64,000 nt of DNA. Source: Chamaecrista fasciculata (lineage: Eukaryota; Streptophyta; Magnoliopsida; Fabales; Fabaceae). The translations under genes were made by a program, and so were the position numbers. Where the stretch lies: the NCBI GenBank assembly GCA_003254925.1, contig QANZ01042616.1, positions 147,566 through 211,565 on the forward strand, written 5' to 3'. Of this stretch, positions 62,271 through 64,000 are shown in pieces; the stretch's first letter is position 1, and every line of letters starts with the position of its first letter. The notes under the pieces were generated by a model that ran no database searches, was not told the origin of the DNA, and saw nothing but the letters and a program-made list of their open reading frames with translations.

Positions 62271-64000
62271 TCATCTTGAGGAAGATGAAGCAGGAATTGA
62301 TGGAAGAACACCCCTTCCTCCAAACACTGGTCTCATAAATTTATCGTCAAATTTCCTCCAATAGTAGTGAACAGTTGAATCATCACTCGATCTCAAACTC
62401 CTTCGCTCATCAACATCTGTATGATATTGATCCCCATGTTCAAGAAACAGGAATGTCGAATCCTCTGCATGTTGATCTGTGGAATCAGAAATCGCTGGTT
62501 TCGAATTCGAACCGCTTAGCTGCACTGCCTCAATCATAGGCTTCGTTATGGAACCAAAAACCTTCATTTGCAATCAGAGGCATCATCACATTAATATTAA
62601 ATTTCACTTCATCTTCTTTCATAATCATGCATGAACTGATGAACATGATGATGATGCACTTCATGTTATGAAAAAAATGATACCCACCACTGTACTGAAT
62701 ACAACGACGATGGTAGTGGAGGTCATCACTAGTACATAATCATGGGATAAATCTTTATCAATATTGGATCTTCCAAACTGCAAATAGGAATTGACAGTAG
62801 AGAAATTATGTGTCACATTCTTTAGAAAATAATTAATAAACTCAACGCATATTTATGTATCTACTTACTTGGTCATAAGACAAGGCTATAGTCACTGCAC
62901 CTCTCAACAAGCCAGCCCACCATATTATAAACTGACAGTTTTCCACATTTCAACAGAAATTCAATCAAGTGAACTAACAAAACAATTCATGTGCCGGATA
63001 TCTTTGGATTGGATATCATGAGGTAGAAGGAAACAAAAGTGAGAAATAACTATAATATCTTCTCTATATTTAAAAAAGGGTAAATTACACTTTGGTACCC
63101 TGTGGTTTGACCCTATTTCACTTTGGTACCCTGTGGTTTGAAACTTGACACTTTGGTACCCTGTGGTATTCTCCTTTAATACTTTGGTACCCTTTGGAGC
63201 TATTTTGTAATTTTAACCATAATAAATTTTACAAAAATTACATATTGACCCCTAAATTTTTTTAAAGTTTTCATTTTAGTCCCTAGATAATATATATCTA
63301 GGGACCTATTTGTAATTTTTAAAAACTTTTTGGGGTCAATATGTAATTTTTGTAAAATTTATCATGGTTAAAATTACAAGATAACTCCAAAGGGTATCAA
63401 AGTGTTAATGGAGAATACCACAGGGTACCAAAGTGTCAAGTTTCAAACCACAGGGTACCAAAGTGAAATAGGGTCAAACCACAGGGTACCAAAGTGTAAT
63501 TTACCCTTTAAAAAAAGGTCAAAACCTCATTTTGGTAGATTTTGTTTTGGCCTTCAAACTTTTTTGTTTTGTTTTGGTCCTCAAATTTTCCAATTTATTC
63601 CACTTATAGTCTAAATTCCAAGGTATGATTCTATTTGATTTTTGCTGTTATTTCAAAGTTGGATACTTAACATGGATGGTATCTTTCTCGTACATGTCCA
63701 AATAAGTGAATTGATAAAAACATAAAGAAAAATCTCTTACCTTTGTTCTCTCCGTGTCAACTCACTTATTAGGCTACACATGAGATATAAAAATTGTCTA
63801 TTTCAACTATCCAGATCAGAGATAACAATATAAACTAGATGGAATCATGTTTTGGACAAACAGTAAAACAAATGGCAAAGTTTGAAGATCAAAATAGAAC
63901 AAAATTAGTTTGAAGACTAAAACAGAATTCGCCTTATAATTTGAAAATCAAAATGGAGTTTTTTGTAGTAATTAACTAAGCTTTACTTAGGACTGTTGAC
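62271..64000 (-). CDS. NHX: NHX-type Na+(K+)/H+ antiporter, C-terminal part (runs off the window)
   Basis: Three exons are readable: 62931-62869, 62777-62688 and 62561-62271 (stop at 62271), the last 147 residues. The first encodes FIIWWAGLLRGAVTIALSYDQ, the conserved late membrane segment of NHX antiporters. The second holds the next span (VLVMTSTTIVVVFSTV). The third encodes VFGSITKPMI and a cytosolic tail with HYYWRKFDDKFMRPVFGGRG, a signature of vacuolar class I NHX proteins. The N-terminal exons lie beyond 64000. Known role: exchange of vacuolar protons for Na+ or K+ in ion and pH balance. The intron 5' of 62931 contains two foldback elements. The gene is head to tail with the methyltransferase, 445 bp upstream of its start. 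Confidence 0.9.
63078..63506. mobile_element. Mutator-type foldback MITE, copy B (429 bp palindrome) in the NHX intron
   Basis: Starts GGGTAAATTACACTTTGG and ends with its exact complement. The outer 110 bases on each side are almost perfectly inverted, with TTTGGTACCCTGTGGT repeated four times. An exact 9-bp duplication TTTAAAAAA flanks it (63069-63077 and 63507-63515). It would fold into a long hairpin in the antiporter pre-mRNA. Confidence 0.9.
63519..63967. mobile_element. Probable second foldback element in the NHX intron
   Basis: CAAAACCTCATTTTGGTAG at the left and ATCAAAATGGAGTTTTTTG at the right are imperfect inverted repeats. Internal words (TTTTGGTCCTCAAATTTT) recall the kinase-intron MITE. 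A partial relative may lie at 51840-51960 inside intron 1 of the aminotransferase-like gene. No clear target duplication. Confidence 0.45.

Noticed and set aside
1..64000. CRISPR arrays, operons, phage genes or bacterial origins
   Set aside because: Spliceosomal introns, plant gene families and plant transposons throughout make this a plant nuclear sequence; no regularly spaced repeats of that type exist.

Overview
The window is nuclear DNA from a flowering plant, most likely a eudicot. It is strongly AT-rich. Its genes have GT-AG introns and belong to plant families, and the sequence between them is packed with plant-type non-autonomous transposons and microsatellites. The species cannot be named from the sequence alone. 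A run of 17 N at 28177-28193 and single Ns at 17884 and 27742 mark weak assembly.

Genes, left to right: (1) 10918-13328 (+), a membrane-anchored receptor-like kinase rebuilt from six exons (468 aa), with most catalytic motifs altered, so probably a pseudokinase. (2) 16465-17529 (-), a single-exon ATL-type RING-H2 ubiquitin ligase (354 aa) resembling ATL6/ATL31. (3) 36999-38380 (+), a three-exon bHLH transcription factor of the bHLH94/96 type (389 aa). (4) 43758-52740 (-), a 19-exon gene for a P-loop/class IV aminotransferase fusion, the 'branched-chain aminotransferase-like' family (559 aa). (5) 58569-61826 (-), a ten-exon FAM86/EEF2KMT-type methyltransferase (406 aa). (6) 62271 to the window end (-), the last three coding exons of an NHX-type Na+/H+ antiporter. 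From memory of Arabidopsis, ATL31, the aminotransferase-like gene and the methyltransferase are consecutive (At5g27420, At5g27410, At5g27400), with NHX1 (At5g27150) further along. Genes 2, 4, 5 and 6 keep that order here, so this looks like an ancestral block stretched by insertions, with the bHLH gene lying inside it. I see no operon-like or pathway logic linking the genes.

The rest is mainly mobile-element territory. It contains a GC-rich LTR-like segment (1140-1726); two LINE remnants (2211-2590 minus, 54461-55783 plus); and at least eight short Helitrons with 5' TC...CTRR 3' ends, three of them end to end at 26159-27917. It also holds two PIF/Harbinger elements with TAA target duplications (4949-6396, 55914-57295) and three hAT MITEs with 8-bp duplications (23581-24085, 25223-25674, 32400-32884). 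Mutator-type foldback MITEs with exact 9-bp duplications lie at 2928-3191, 53623-54050 and 63078-63506, and a further foldback sits in intron 1 of the kinase gene. Large stretches (6.4-10.9, 13.3-16.4, 18-23.5, 28.2-36.9 and 38.4-43.7 kb) show no recognisable gene.

No new multi-gene system is evident. The best leads are the degenerate kinase, the near-complete palindromic Mutator MITEs (possible small-RNA sources, one inside the antiporter gene), the tandem Helitron nest, and a 43-bp inverted duplication that ends exactly where a truncated LINE begins.
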